Shown: piece by piece, positions 7,299 to 15,153 of the stretch
Position numbering within the stretch: the stretch's first letter is position 1
Layout of the letters: each line of letters begins with the position of its first letter
Made by a program: the position numbers and the translations under genes
Source of the DNA: Mycobacterium gordonae
GTDB lineage: Bacteria; Actinomycetota; Actinomycetes; Mycobacteriales; Mycobacteriaceae
Direction: 5' to 3'
Assembly: GCF_002101675.1 (NCBI RefSeq)
Contig: NZ_LQOY01000022.1
Span: 58,575-122,574, forward strand
Length of the DNA stretch: 64,000 bases
Notes under the pieces: model-generated
What the model saw: the letters and a program-made list of their open reading frames with translations, nothing else
The model's database searches: none
What the model was told of the DNA's origin: nothing

Positions 7299-10200
7299 TC
7301 AGCGCGTGTACGACGCCAGCTGTGCCGCGGCAACGGTGTTCGCCATGGAGTTTTCGCTCCAATTGGCCGCGTTGAACGTGTTGTTGTTGGTGATATTGAC
7401 GTTCTTGCTGTTGTCGGTGTTACCGCCCTGGTGCACGGGGTCGGGCAGCCCGGCCGGACGCCCGTCGATGCCCTGCCCCTGGCCGACGACCTGTTCTGGG
7501 GTGGGACCGCCGCCGCCGTCCTCGCCCCCCTTGCCGGCGACGTTGGGCAATGCCAAGGACGCGCCCGCAAGGCCGCCCGCGATCTTAGTTACCCAGTTGT
7601 TCGTCGCGAGGTCCGAGCCCGCAGGTAGGAGCGTCTCCGCGAGGCCCTGCACGCCGATGCCCGCGGCCTGACTGCCGAACTGAATACCGCGGTTGACGAG
7701 CTGAATCATCGCCTGGGCGGCCGCCGCGCCCGCCTGGCCACCGAAGGGTGCACCGGCCATGCCCGCCGCGCCGATCCCGGCCTGAATCGCGGCCATTGCC
7801 ATCCCGCCAATGCCTGCGCCGCCTGAGCCCTTGCCCTGCGGTGCTGCGACGCCGCCGATGCGGGTGGGGTTGGCCGTGTAGGGCAGCTGAGGCAATCCGG
7901 GGCCGGGTGCGCCGGGCTGGGGGCCGCTGGGGGCCCGTGGCACACCGCCTCCCGGGCCGAAGCCGCTGGGACTAACGGAAGGCGCGCCCGGCGGTATGTA
8001 GTCCCCAGTTGCATTGCCGGAGGCGTCCAGCCCCGTCTTCGACCCGTCGGCGTTGGTCCGCCACTGTGTTGCCGTGCCGGGGCCTACCGCGCCGCCGCGG
8101 CCGCCGCCGCCCGCCGGTCCCCGCGCAGCCGGCCCTGTACTGGCCGGACCTGATGAAGGTCCGGGCATCGACAAACCGGGTATCGACAAACCGGGCCCTC
8201 CCGAAGGGGACGCGCCGCCGGGCCGGAAGTAGTGCGACGTGAGCGCGGGGTCATCAGCCCCGGTACCGCCGATGCCGCGGTTGGCGGCCGCAGCATCGCT
8301 ACCCCAGTTGAACGGTGTCCCGCCGGGCAGCGTGGCCTGCATATGCCCGCCGTTGAACCCGACGCGGAAGTCTCCGGGGCCGCCCATCCCGGGGATGAAC
8401 CCATGCTGAGTCAACCACTGGGCCGCGTTCCCTGTTGCCATCGAGCGCCCTGCAGTCGGACGGCCATCCAGGATGTTGACGAGATCCTCTACGGCGCTTG
8501 AGCAGTCACCGAGGCCCCTGGACAGGTCGCCGCTGGCGTCGTACCGCCCCGCTGGGACGCTGGCCAGCAGCGCGGCATCGCCCGGGTATGCCCCGCCGCC
8601 TCGGCTGGCGGGGTAGTACAACGCCGCGCCCGGCGCCCCCTGACCGCCCTGGCCTAGTGAGGCGAACGGAGTGAGCTGATACTGCGAGCCGAAAGCGCCC
8701 GAGGCGGCCATTGCGCCCATGAGCCCGGATCCAGCCTCACCGGGCTTGTAGCCGGAAACGAGCTGGGACGCGGCCAGCCTTCCTAGTAGTGGGGCTGCGG
8801 CGAGGTTGGCGATGAACTTCGTGATGTTTTCCGCGATGCCCGCCAGACCCTTGCTGATACCGAAGTCCTGATCGAGCGCGGCGCCGATGTCACCCAGCTC
8901 GGACAGCCACGACTTGAATTGCTTGCCCTGCTTTCCGAAAATCTCGGCCCGAGCCTCGTACAGCCGTAGCTCGGACTGCTGCTGGTCGCGCAGCGCCTCC
9001 ACGACGTCGTTGCGGGCGTCGAGGACGTCCTGCTCCGTGGCGTTCGCGTCGTGCTCGAGCTGCGCCAACCGGGCGCGCTTCTCGGCCAGCTTGTGCCGGG
9101 CGTCGAGGAAGGACGACTCGGCGCCGTACAGCGACGACGACATCGGCAGGTTCTCGAAGCCCGGCGGCAAGGTGGTGTCGTACGGCACCACGGGCGCTTT
9201 CGGCAGATGCGGCTTGCCGTCGCCGGCCGCGCCGGACGGCGGCAGGATCGGCCCGCCGGCAGGCCCGGGGCCGCCGTCGCCCGCTACAGACTTGGGTATG
9301 CGCGGGTCATACGGGCCCGGTGCCGTCGGACCGAACGGCGTGCCATCGGCCTTGAGTGGCCGCCCCTGCGAGTCGAAGAACGGCACCGACGACGGCGCGC
9401 GGTACAGCGGCTCCAATTCCTTCGGGATCGGCCCCCGGCCTTCGAGCCACTGCTGGTAGCCCTGCGGCATCTGGTGGTGCTGATCGAAGTACTTCTTGCC
9501 GGCGTCGAGCTTGGCCTGACGGTCGCCAGCGCCGGGGCCGATACTGCCGGGTGCTTCGCTGCCCTTCAGTAGCGGCAACAGGGCGATCAGCTCGGCCGGT
9601 AGCGCGATCGCGGACAGCGCGGCACTGATGGCCGTCGCGCCGGCAGTGGCGCTGGCGGGCAGTGAGACACCCAGTAGCGTGTTGATCGTCTGCAGGCTGG
9701 TAATGAGCGCCGAGACGCCCTCGATTGTCTTCCAGGCCGCGTACGAGCCGGCCACGACGTAGATCAGCTCTTTATGCTCGGCCAGCGCGCGGGCGATGGC
9801 GCCCAGCACCTTGACGACCTCGCCCGCAACCTCGGCCGAATTCTTGAAGAAATCGTGAATCTCGCGCTGGTGGGCCGTCACCCACGCGCTCATCTCGTCG
9901 AGCCGCTGCCGAAGCGTTTTGAGCACTTCGACGAGGGTGTTGCCCTGGTCGGTGGGCTTGCCGAACAGCGCGCCGAGGAAATTAGCGCCACCGCGGGCGA
10001 TCGACGTCTGCACGTTCTGGATTGCGCCCTGGATCGTGTCGCCGGAGGCTTTGGCGAACCCGCCGGCATGCTGCTCGATCGCTTTCAGCAGGTCCTCGAG
10101 CCCAACCTTGTTCTCGCGGAGCATTTTCGCCAGCTCGGCCCCGCTGAGATGCATCGTCTCTTGCAGCCATGGCACGACGGGGATGTTGCGGAGCTGATTG

Positions 10201-10919
10201 GTGACTTCCTCCATGGACAGTTTGCCCTGGTTGGCCACCTGCAGGAATGCGTCGCCGATTTCGTCGATTCCGGCGCCCGCGAAGCCCGCCGCGTCGGCCA
10301 CGTCGGTCATGAACCGCTTGAGGTCGCCCGTATTCGACGCCAAAGCCCTTGTGGCGACGGAGAATGCCTTATCGAGAGCAAATGGGGTGTCAAGCACCAC
10401 CTTATTGACGGTGTCCATCACCCGCTGGACGTCGATGCCCGCCTTGCCGGTGGCCTGCAGCGTCCGGTTGAGGTTCTGCAGCCGGTTTTTCGCCGCGTCG
10501 ATGGCCTCGTAACGCTGGAAGCCCTTGAACAGCGTGTATCCCGCCGCCCCGATCAGCCCGCCCGCGGCCGTGGTGAACGCCATGCCCAGCGCGCGGCCCG
10601 CCAAGGCACCGGATTTCGCCGCCGCGCCCTCGTAACCGGACATAGTAGAGGCGAATCCGCTGATTCCGGGCAGGGATCGGACCATCTCGGCGCCGAATCC
10701 GGTGCCGAAGTTCCGGCCGGCGAGGCGACCATGGGCGGTGAACTGGGTCGCGAGCTGGCCGCCGACGCGGTTGAACGCCTCGGCGCTGCTTTGGACCTGG
10801 GCCGCGAACGCCGCGCCTGCGCGGGTGCCGGCGGAGGCGAACTGCTGCACCAGCTTGTCGGCCTCGGTGCGCGATGACCGTTCATCGAGGCGGGCGACGA
10901 TATCTGTGTGTAGTGCCAT
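7299..10919 (-). CDS. Tape-measure protein with embedded peptidase-like domain
   Basis: 1206 residues from ATG 10919 (MALHTDIVARLDERSSRTEA). The N-terminal 350 residues follow the phage tape-measure pattern: Ala/Gly-rich helices, LIGAAGYTLFKGFQRYEAID and DVADAAGFAGAGIDEIGDAF. Hydrophobic stretches lie in the middle and a Gly/Pro-rich linker in the C-terminal half. Around residues 795-900 is an NlpC/P60-like or related cell-wall hydrolase segment with candidate C806 (LGDCSSAVEDLVN) and H859 (GGHMQATL). Such domains help siphophage tails cross the cell wall. It stands alone: no tail tube, frameshifted chaperone pair or minor tail genes accompany it. It could set tail length for borrowed tail parts, or be a remnant. 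Confidence 0.85.
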   Translation of the reverse strand: MALHTDIVARLDERSSRTEADKLVQQFASAGTRAGAAFAAQVQSSAEAFNRVGGQLATQFTAHGRLAGRNFGTGFGAEMVRSLPGISGFASTMSGYEGAAAKSGALAGRALGMAFTTAAGGLIGAAGYTLFKGFQRYEAIDAAKNRLQNLNRTLQATGKAGIDVQRVMDTVNKVVLDTPFALDKAFSVATRALASNTGDLKRFMTDVADAAGFAGAGIDEIGDAFLQVANQGKLSMEEVTNQLRNIPVVPWLQETMHLSGAELAKMLRENKVGLEDLLKAIEQHAGGFAKASGDTIQGAIQNVQTSIARGGANFLGALFGKPTDQGNTLVEVLKTLRQRLDEMSAWVTAHQREIHDFFKNSAEVAGEVVKVLGAIARALAEHKELIYVVAGSYAAWKTIEGVSALITSLQTINTLLGVSLPASATAGATAISAALSAIALPAELIALLPLLKGSEAPGSIGPGAGDRQAKLDAGKKYFDQHHQMPQGYQQWLEGRGPIPKELEPLYRAPSSVPFFDSQGRPLKADGTPFGPTAPGPYDPRIPKSVAGDGGPGPAGGPILPPSGAAGDGKPHLPKAPVVPYDTTLPPGFENLPMSSSLYGAESSFLDARHKLAEKRARLAQLEHDANATEQDVLDARNDVVEALRDQQQSELRLYEARAEIFGKQGKQFKSWLSELGDIGAALDQDFGISKGLAGIAENITKFIANLAAAPLLGRLAASQLVSGYKPGEAGSGLMGAMAASGAFGSQYQLTPFASLGQGGQGAPGAALYYPASRGGGAYPGDAALLASVPAGRYDASGDLSRGLGDCSSAVEDLVNILDGRPTAGRSMATGNAAQWLTQHGFIPGMGGPGDFRVGFNGGHMQATLPGGTPFNWGSDAAAANRGIGGTGADDPALTSHYFRPGGASPSGGPGLSIPGLSMPGPSSGPASTGPAARGPAGGGGRGGAVGPGTATQWRTNADGSKTGLDASGNATGDYIPPGAPSVSPSGFGPGGGVPRAPSGPQPGAPGPGLPQLPYTANPTRIGGVAAPQGKGSGGAGIGGMAMAAIQAGIGAAGMAGAPFGGQAGAAAAQAMIQLVNRGIQFGSQAAGIGVQGLAETLLPAGSDLATNNWVTKIAGGLAGASLALPNVAGKGGEDGGGGPTPEQVVGQGQGIDGRPAGLPDPVHQGGNTDNSKNVNITNNNTFNAANWSENSMANTVAAAQLASYTR

Positions 10920-11060
10920 TACGCATCGCCTCGAAACGTATCGCGGCACAACAACTCTGGACAATCAAATGCGTTGCTGCACAACGGATTCCGCGGGGCG
11001 GGCCAGCAAACTTTTCGCCCCGTGTGTGAAAAAGTCGCGACGTCCGTCGCGCGACTCGAC

Positions 11061-11094
11061 ACCCCCCCGGTCTGATAATTTCGGCTGGGGGGGT
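11061..11094. promoter_or_regulatory. C7/G7 hairpin in the gap before the tape-measure gene
   Basis: ACCCCCCC at 11061-11068 pairs with GGGGGGGT at 11087-11094, extended by two weaker pairs around a 14-base loop. It lies in the 238-bp gap between the 11158-11493 gene and the tape-measure gene, the only long gap in the structural cluster. It could be a terminator or attenuator separating head genes from the tape measure. No gene is seen in the rest of this gap. Confidence 0.5.
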
Positions 11095-11157
11095 TGCGTT
11101 GTGGGACAACGCTTTTCACGTTCACATCGTCAACCAATGCTGTTGCGCCACAGTACA

Positions 11158-11493
11158 TTACGTGGCTTCATCGAGTTGAGTCGTCACCGCGTCGATGAGG
11201 TCGGGCTTGCTCATAGCATGAGCCTCGGCTCGCTCGATCCCGATAGCCTCGGCATAGTCCACCCAGGCGGCCTTCGGTGCAGCCTGCTTGGGTGGCAATG
11301 GGGCGGCGCCGGTAGGTGCTGCGGGCCCAGGTGCTGCTGCGGGCTCAGGCTCCGGCGCGAACACGTCCGCCCGCTCACCGCGGGCCAGCTCGTCCTCGGA
11401 CAGCTCGAACCGCTGCCCGAACAGAGCGCGTCGTCTGCGTCCGTCGCCGTCGCGGTAGTTCCACAGCGCGACACCCAGCGTGCGCGTGGGCAT
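11158..11493 (-). CDS. Small head-region protein with C-terminal HeH/LEM-like helix motif
   Basis: 111 residues from ATG 11493. An N-terminal segment (RTLGVALWNYRDGDGRRRRA) leads to a Pro/Ala linker and then AAWVDYAEAIGIERAEAHAM and SKPDLIDAVT, a helix-extended-helix pattern often seen in small phage head-to-tail region proteins. Its ATG overlaps the stop of the preceding gene (11493). Function is inferred from position only. Confidence 0.65.
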   Translation of the reverse strand: MPTRTLGVALWNYRDGDGRRRRALFGQRFELSEDELARGERADVFAPEPEPAAAPGPAAPTGAAPLPPKQAAPKAAWVDYAEAIGIERAEAHAMSKPDLIDAVTTQLDEAT

Positions 11494-11969
11494 CAGTGGA
11501 ACCACGCATCGGCGGCGGCCGGGGCGTCCGCGTCCTCGCGGGAGACGCCGTGGCCCAGTTCGTGGATCGGCACGGCCGTCTCGTCGGGCACCGAGGCCAG
11601 CACCTCGGCCATGGCCGGGTCCGCCTCGATCAGCGTCACCCAGTGCCCGCGGCGAGCGGGGGTGATCTTGCCCCGACTGATGGCGTCGTCCACCGAAGCC
11701 TCCACCTTGGCCTTGGCCGCCGCGGCAACGATGCGACGCCCCTCCTGGGCGTCACGGCGCAGGGCGGTAATGGTGTCGGCGTCTATCAGCTCGAGCCCCA
11801 CGCGGCGGGCTGCTGCGGCCACGGCTGACGGCTGTGCCGTTTCTGCAGTTGATGCCGTGACCGCGTCCCTGACCGTGGCCAGGGTGGTGTCGATGTCGGT
11901 GGTATCGGTGGGCAGACCGAGCGCATCAAGCAGCGCGGCGGCCTGCTCGTCGTCAAACATCAGTGCCAT
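11493..11969 (-). CDS. Putative scaffold or capsid-assembly protein
   Basis: 158 residues from ATG 11969, preceded by AAGGAGG. It starts MALMFDDEQAAALLDALGLP and is acidic and helical, with AAARRVGLELIDADTITALR, QEGRRIVAAAAKAKVEASVD and RGKITPARRGHWVTLIEADP. This resembles the C-terminal scaffold-like half of Mu gpI-type protease/scaffold proteins, here as a separate gene downstream of the capsid gene. The final HELGHG could suggest metal binding but is not a convincing protease site. A head-completion protein is the alternative. Confidence 0.55.
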   Translation of the reverse strand: MALMFDDEQAAALLDALGLPTDTTDIDTTLATVRDAVTASTAETAQPSAVAAAARRVGLELIDADTITALRRDAQEGRRIVAAAAKAKVEASVDDAISRGKITPARRGHWVTLIEADPAMAEVLASVPDETAVPIHELGHGVSREDADAPAAADAWFH

Positions 11970-11982
11970 GGGGTGTTCCTCC

Positions 11983-12867
11983 TTAACCGGCGAGCCCGGT
12001 GAGTTTCTTTGCGGCGAAAGGACGATCGACTGCGAAGGCCGGCACCACGTACGCCTGAACCCACCAGGAGCGGGTGGCCTTGTCTTCCCAGATGTCAACG
12101 GTCAGCGGCCACTCGAAGCCCACGGTTCCGACCATGCCGCGCTCAACAGCCCAGGCGGTTCCGGCTGTGACGCGCGGGTTGGCGAACATGCTCTCGATGC
12201 CAGCGCTCTTGAGCATCGCGTCGAGCTTGTCGCCGTAGGCGACGCGCAGGCTGTGTGCTTCGTTAGGGTGCACTACCAGCAAGTTGTGCTTGACGCCCAG
12301 CTCTTGCAGATCGCTGGCCAGCTGGGCGGCCGAGAGGTCAGCGGTGGGCAGGTCGGCTGATGCGGTGAGTGTGTCGAGCGGGCCGATGGTGACCAACGTC
12401 GACCAGTCATTGCCCGGCACCACGTTGGCACCGGTGACGGCCGCGGTCAGTTCCGCCATGGCCAGCACATCGAGCTTGCGACTGATGGTGTTGGCCAGCT
12501 GCGTGGTCTGCTGATCGAGGTAGGACACGTTGTTGCGCGTGATTTCCTCGATGCCGACCTGAAACTTGCCCCCGTAGTCGGCGACCAGTGCCAGCTTGGG
12601 ATCGGGGTCGACGCCCTCAACGATGCGGTATTCGCTGCGGGGTGCCCGCTTCTCGACGTCGGAGGTAAAGAAGTCACTGGCCTGGATCACGTTGTACAAC
12701 ATCCCGCCGCCGGTGACCTGAGAACCGAACGTGCGGAAGAATTTTGGGAGAAGAATAGTTTCATCCGCGAGCTTGGCAATGCGCGCCCTGATGTAGGGCG
12801 GTTGCTTGAGCGCGATGTCGACGGTGAGCCGGCGGCCGGACAGCTCGGGGATCAGTGCGTTGGGCAT
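11983..12867 (-). CDS. Phage major capsid protein
   Basis: 294 residues (MPNALIPELSGRRLTVDIAL). Features of the HK97-fold coat family of actinophages: an N-terminal arm, VEKRAPRSEYRIVEG, VADYGGKFQVGIEEITRNN, the long helix QLANTISRKLDVLAMAELTA, and a C-terminal LTVDIWEDKATRSWWVQAYV followed by VPAFAVDRPFAAKKL. It sits directly after decoration and protease genes in the normal head order. The length is on the short side for full phages, which would suit a small capsid, but that is speculation. Confidence 0.85.
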   Translation of the reverse strand: MPNALIPELSGRRLTVDIALKQPPYIRARIAKLADETILLPKFFRTFGSQVTGGGMLYNVIQASDFFTSDVEKRAPRSEYRIVEGVDPDPKLALVADYGGKFQVGIEEITRNNVSYLDQQTTQLANTISRKLDVLAMAELTAAVTGANVVPGNDWSTLVTIGPLDTLTASADLPTADLSAAQLASDLQELGVKHNLLVVHPNEAHSLRVAYGDKLDAMLKSAGIESMFANPRVTAGTAWAVERGMVGTVGFEWPLTVDIWEDKATRSWWVQAYVVPAFAVDRPFAAKKLTGLAG

Positions 12868-12881
12868 GTGCGGGTCCTGTT

Positions 12882-13265
12882 CTAGTAGAGGCTGATCTCA
12901 GCGTCGGCGCCCGAGGCGGCGCCGGTCATGGCGTAGCCGACTGCCACACCCGCATCGAGGGTGACGGCCTTGCCGGCGCTGCCCACCTCGACTTCGGCCC
13001 CGGCGGCGATGATCCCGGCGGTTGTCACCTTGACCACGCGGGAGTTGCCGCGGGCGATGGTCACCAGCTCGCCGCTGGCGGCATCGTTGGCTGCGACTCC
13101 GCAAACCCGGCCGGCGGCCGTGGCGGTGACCACGGAGATGTTGCCGCCGCTGGTGCGGTTGCCGTTGATCTTGACGAAGGTACGGGAGGTAATGCTGCCG
13201 CCCGCTTCGCCGGTGATGTCTTGGCCCGGGTTGTAGACGCTGATGTTCTTCAGGGTCGTGCTCAT
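12882..13265 (-). CDS. Capsid decoration protein (DUF2190-like)
   Basis: 127 residues from ATG 13265 (MSTTLKNISVYNPGQDITGE). Beta-rich with many Gly, Ala and Val (ISVVTATAAGRVCGVAANDA, VVKVTTAGIIAAGAEVEVGS), the pattern of small trimeric head decoration proteins that sit between protease and coat genes. Its start overlaps the stop of the protease gene by 4 bp. Confidence 0.7.
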   Translation of the reverse strand: MSTTLKNISVYNPGQDITGEAGGSITSRTFVKINGNRTSGGNISVVTATAAGRVCGVAANDAASGELVTIARGNSRVVKVTTAGIIAAGAEVEVGSAGKAVTLDAGVAVGYAMTGAASGADAEISLY

Positions 13266-13792
13266 CGAATTCCCTTCGAGGTGAGTTGGGTACGGCGTCG
13301 CCGTGCGGCGGCCACTTTCACAGCACAATCTCGGGCACGCGCCGCATAGAGATCCTCGACGTCGGCCAGCGATTTCAACGACGTCACCGCGGGCCCGTGG
13401 GCGCCGAGTAACGCGACAGCCAAGATGACCATTGGCCACTCGCGGCCGTCTTGATCCCGAAAGTCGTACGCAGCCTCGATGCTTCGCTGGGGATACGCAT
13501 ACTGCATGATCTCGGCCAGCTTGGCGGGCACGCCCACGAAGTCGGCAAGCAGTGCCTGTCCGTCGGCCGACAGGCGCATGGCGTCGACGTAGCCCACTGC
13601 TGGATCTCCCTCGCCCAGCGGCTCGACGTGCCCGAGCTTGAGCGCCGGCCGATGCACGACGCCGGCGTTGAACGCCTCGATCGCACTCACCAGATCCTGT
13701 GTGGTGGTGCGCATGATCCCGGTCTTGGCGGGCCACCGACCCAACCGGACCAACTCGATACCGCGCAGGGTTCGCACGTCAGGCACGGTCAA
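13262..13792 (-). CDS. Prohead protease, Mu gpI-like
   Basis: 176 residues from TTG 13792, which overlaps the upstream stop (TTGA); a GTG at 13786 is possible. The sequence GIELVRLGRWPAKTG, ALKLGHVEPLGEGDPAVGYV, ADFVGVPAKLAEIMQYAYPQ and RSIEAAYDF matches Mu gpI-type head maturation proteases, with a candidate catalytic Ser in YPQRSIEA. The usual C-terminal scaffold is not fused. It heads the structural cluster directly after small regulatory genes, where a phage would have terminase, portal and minor head genes. Confidence 0.75.
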   Translation of the reverse strand: MTVPDVRTLRGIELVRLGRWPAKTGIMRTTTQDLVSAIEAFNAGVVHRPALKLGHVEPLGEGDPAVGYVDAMRLSADGQALLADFVGVPAKLAEIMQYAYPQRSIEAAYDFRDQDGREWPMVILAVALLGAHGPAVTSLKSLADVEDLYAARARDCAVKVAAARRRRTQLTSKGIR

Positions 13793-14184
13793 CTCCGCTT
13801 GGCCGCGCGCCGCTCGGCGCGCTCGACGACCGGCAGCGCAGGGAGCAGAAGCCGGCCGCCGGCACGGTGCGCGGGCAACTTCCCGCGGCGGACAAGATCG
13901 CGGACGCCGTTGGGCCCGATGCCAAGGATTGCCGCAGCTTCTCCGGTGTCGAGCAGGTCATAGCGGGCAGTGTGCGCCGAATCCTGCTGACTGCCAACTT
14001 CTCTGGCGTCTACGCGGCATGTCGCGGGGTTATCACTGGCGCGGGCAACAGATTTCCGAAGTTGTCTGATGAACTGATCGAGCTGAGCAGTCGGGGTGCG
14101 ATCGACCAGCAACGCTGCAAGCGCGGCAAGCACATACTGCACATCCGGCACGCTGAGGACCACCCCGTCAACCCGCTCAATCAC
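13789..14184 (-). CDS. HTH (excisionase/MerR-like) DNA-binding protein
   Basis: 131 residues from GTG 14184, which overlaps the previous stop as GTGA (an in-frame ATG at 14208 adds eight). The N-terminal half (VPDVQYVLAALAALLVDRTP) is helical. The C-terminal half, LLDTGEAAAILGIGPNGVRD, then LVRRGKLPAHRAGGRLLLPA, is a helix-turn-helix of the excisionase/MerR type. It could be a transcriptional switch for the structural genes or a directionality factor. Location directly before the protease favours the former. Confidence 0.7.
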   Translation of the reverse strand: MIERVDGVVLSVPDVQYVLAALAALLVDRTPTAQLDQFIRQLRKSVARASDNPATCRVDAREVGSQQDSAHTARYDLLDTGEAAAILGIGPNGVRDLVRRGKLPAHRAGGRLLLPALPVVERAERRAAKRS

Positions 14185-14429
14185 AGCCGCTCCTGAAGCT
14201 TGATCCACAGCCGTGTCACTTCTCGGCCCAGCATCACAGGCCGCAGGTGGCCGAATTGTTGTCTAAGCAAGGTGATTTCGTCGATGATCTCCTGGCGGGT
14301 GAAGCCTTCGACATCCATCGCACCACGCAGGGCAGCGCGCTGCAGCTGGTCTCCCTGGACGACCGCAAGCAGCCACTGTGCGCACCGCCAGCGCAGCTGC
14401 ACAAGGTCGTGTGTGCTAGTCAGCGGCAT
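14181..14429 (-). CDS. Small hypothetical protein
   Basis: 82 residues from ATG 14429 (MPLTSTHDLVQLRWRCAQWL). Helical: GDQLQRAALRGAMDVEGFTR, QEIIDEITLLRQQFGHLRPV. The start lies inside the preceding gene (14-bp overlap) and the stop overlaps the HTH gene. No family recognised; reading as a compact helical regulator or adaptor is inference. Confidence 0.55.
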   Translation of the reverse strand: MPLTSTHDLVQLRWRCAQWLLAVVQGDQLQRAALRGAMDVEGFTRQEIIDEITLLRQQFGHLRPVMLGREVTRLWIKLQERL

Positions 14430-14589
14430 CGCGCACCGCCTTCGCCGCGGCGGCAAGCTGGCGGGCCAGCTCGTCGGCTTCGTCTGCTGTCGCGGCGTAT
14501 CGCTGAAAGCCGATGCGGATGAACACCCGTGGCGAGCCGATGTACTGGCGCGCCTCAAAGTCCGCGTCCTTGACGCCGATGACCTTCAT
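14416..14589 (-). CDS. 57-residue hypothetical protein
   Basis: MKVIGVKDADFEARQYIGSP, then RVFIRIGFQRYAATADEADE and a helical Ala-rich end. The ATG overlaps the stop of the preceding gene as ATGA and its own 3' end overlaps the next start, so it lies within a translationally coupled chain. The N-terminal beta-rich part and C-terminal helix suggest a small folded domain. Function unknown. Confidence 0.6.
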   Translation of the reverse strand: MKVIGVKDADFEARQYIGSPRVFIRIGFQRYAATADEADELARQLAAAAKAVRDAAD

Positions 14590-14777
14590 GCGTCACCGCC
14601 TGGGTTGACCACCCGGCAGAACGCGCACAGCCCGTCGTCGCCGTCCGGTAGCTCACGGACACACTCGGTACATAGCGGCTGCAGCTCCGGCACGCCCTCG
14701 CCGAGGTGGCCTGGATCGGGGCTTGCAGTGACTTCGAGAAACGCGAACAAGCTTTCTTCGTCGTCGCGGTTAGTCAT
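14586..14777 (-). CDS. Small zinc-ribbon protein
   Basis: 63 residues (MTNRDDEESLFAFLEVTASP). Two CxxC pairs, LCTECVRELPDG and LCAFCRVV, form a probable zinc ribbon. Start and stop each overlap neighbouring genes by 4 bp (ATGA). No specific family recognised. Confidence 0.65.
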   Translation of the reverse strand: MTNRDDEESLFAFLEVTASPDPGHLGEGVPELQPLCTECVRELPDGDDGLCAFCRVVNPGGDA

Positions 14778-14923
14778 GGTGCCTTGGCCTTTCGGTCGGT
14801 GATGTCGGCGAGAACGCCCAGGAGTCGCAACGCCTCAGGTGCCGTTAAGTCGCCCGGATGAATCTGCGGCCAGAGCCGGGCGATATCACCCAGGATCGGA
14901 CGTAGGTCCAGCACGTGAGACAC
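14774..14923 (-). CDS. 49-residue hypothetical protein, first of the coupled small-gene chain
   Basis: Reads VSHVLDLRPILGDIARLWPQ, IHPGDLTAPEALRLLGVLAD and a Lys/Pro end, from GTG 14923; the stop overlaps the next ATG. The frame upstream is open for a few codons but has no better start before the hairpin at 14965-14985. An amphipathic helical protein of unknown function, supported mainly by its 4-bp overlap with the next gene. Confidence 0.5.
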   Translation of the reverse strand: MSHVLDLRPILGDIARLWPQIHPGDLTAPEALRLLGVLADITDRKAKAP

Positions 14924-14964
14924 GCTGCCCTCGACGAGGGCCGCTGCCTGCCCACGTCCCGGGA

Positions 14965-14985
14965 GGGGGTCTTTATAAGACCCCC
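14965..14985. terminator. Perfect 9-bp hairpin before the late operon
   Basis: GGGGGTCTT, TAT, AAGACCCCC, set within a wider GGGAG...CTCTCC context. It lies between the RepA-like gene and the small-gene chain and is symmetrical, so it could act as a terminator on either strand, an attenuator, or a repressor operator. Lack of a U-tract leaves the choice open. Confidence 0.55.
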
Positions 14986-14992
14986 CTCTCCG

Positions 14993-15153
14993 GGGGACAC
15001 GTTGGGCGCGGCGCAGCCGGTGCGTGTCCCGATGTGTCCCGGCGGCATTGGGGACACGTCTGAGCTGGATATTTCCCGACAGCGGGAAGAAGGTTCGCGG
15101 ACACTCATGTTCCGAACACCTCCTGGTAGGTGTCCCCGTCGACTTCGGGACAC
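14993..15153. repeat. Cluster of GGGACAC/GTGTCCC heptamers (iteron-like)
   Basis: Six exact copies of GGGACAC in either orientation start at 14994, 15024 (inverted), 15034 (inverted), 15051, 15130 (inverted) and 15147; a seventh with one mismatch (CGGACAC) starts at 15099. Between them is the palindrome TTCCCG-ACAG-CGGGAA at 15073-15088. The cluster covers the intergenic gap and the last codons of the RepA-like ATPase gene. Repeats beside a replication ATPase gene suggest a replication origin or autoregulatory sites. The 69-bp stretch 15036-15104 and its surroundings hold no convincing gene. Confidence 0.6.

Noticed and set aside
14845..15153. 102-codon minus-strand frame across the GGGACAC repeats and hairpin
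   Set aside because: Conflicts with the coupled small gene at 14774-14923, has Ser/Arg-rich composition and passes through regulatory-looking repeats; no support for translation, though not excluded.
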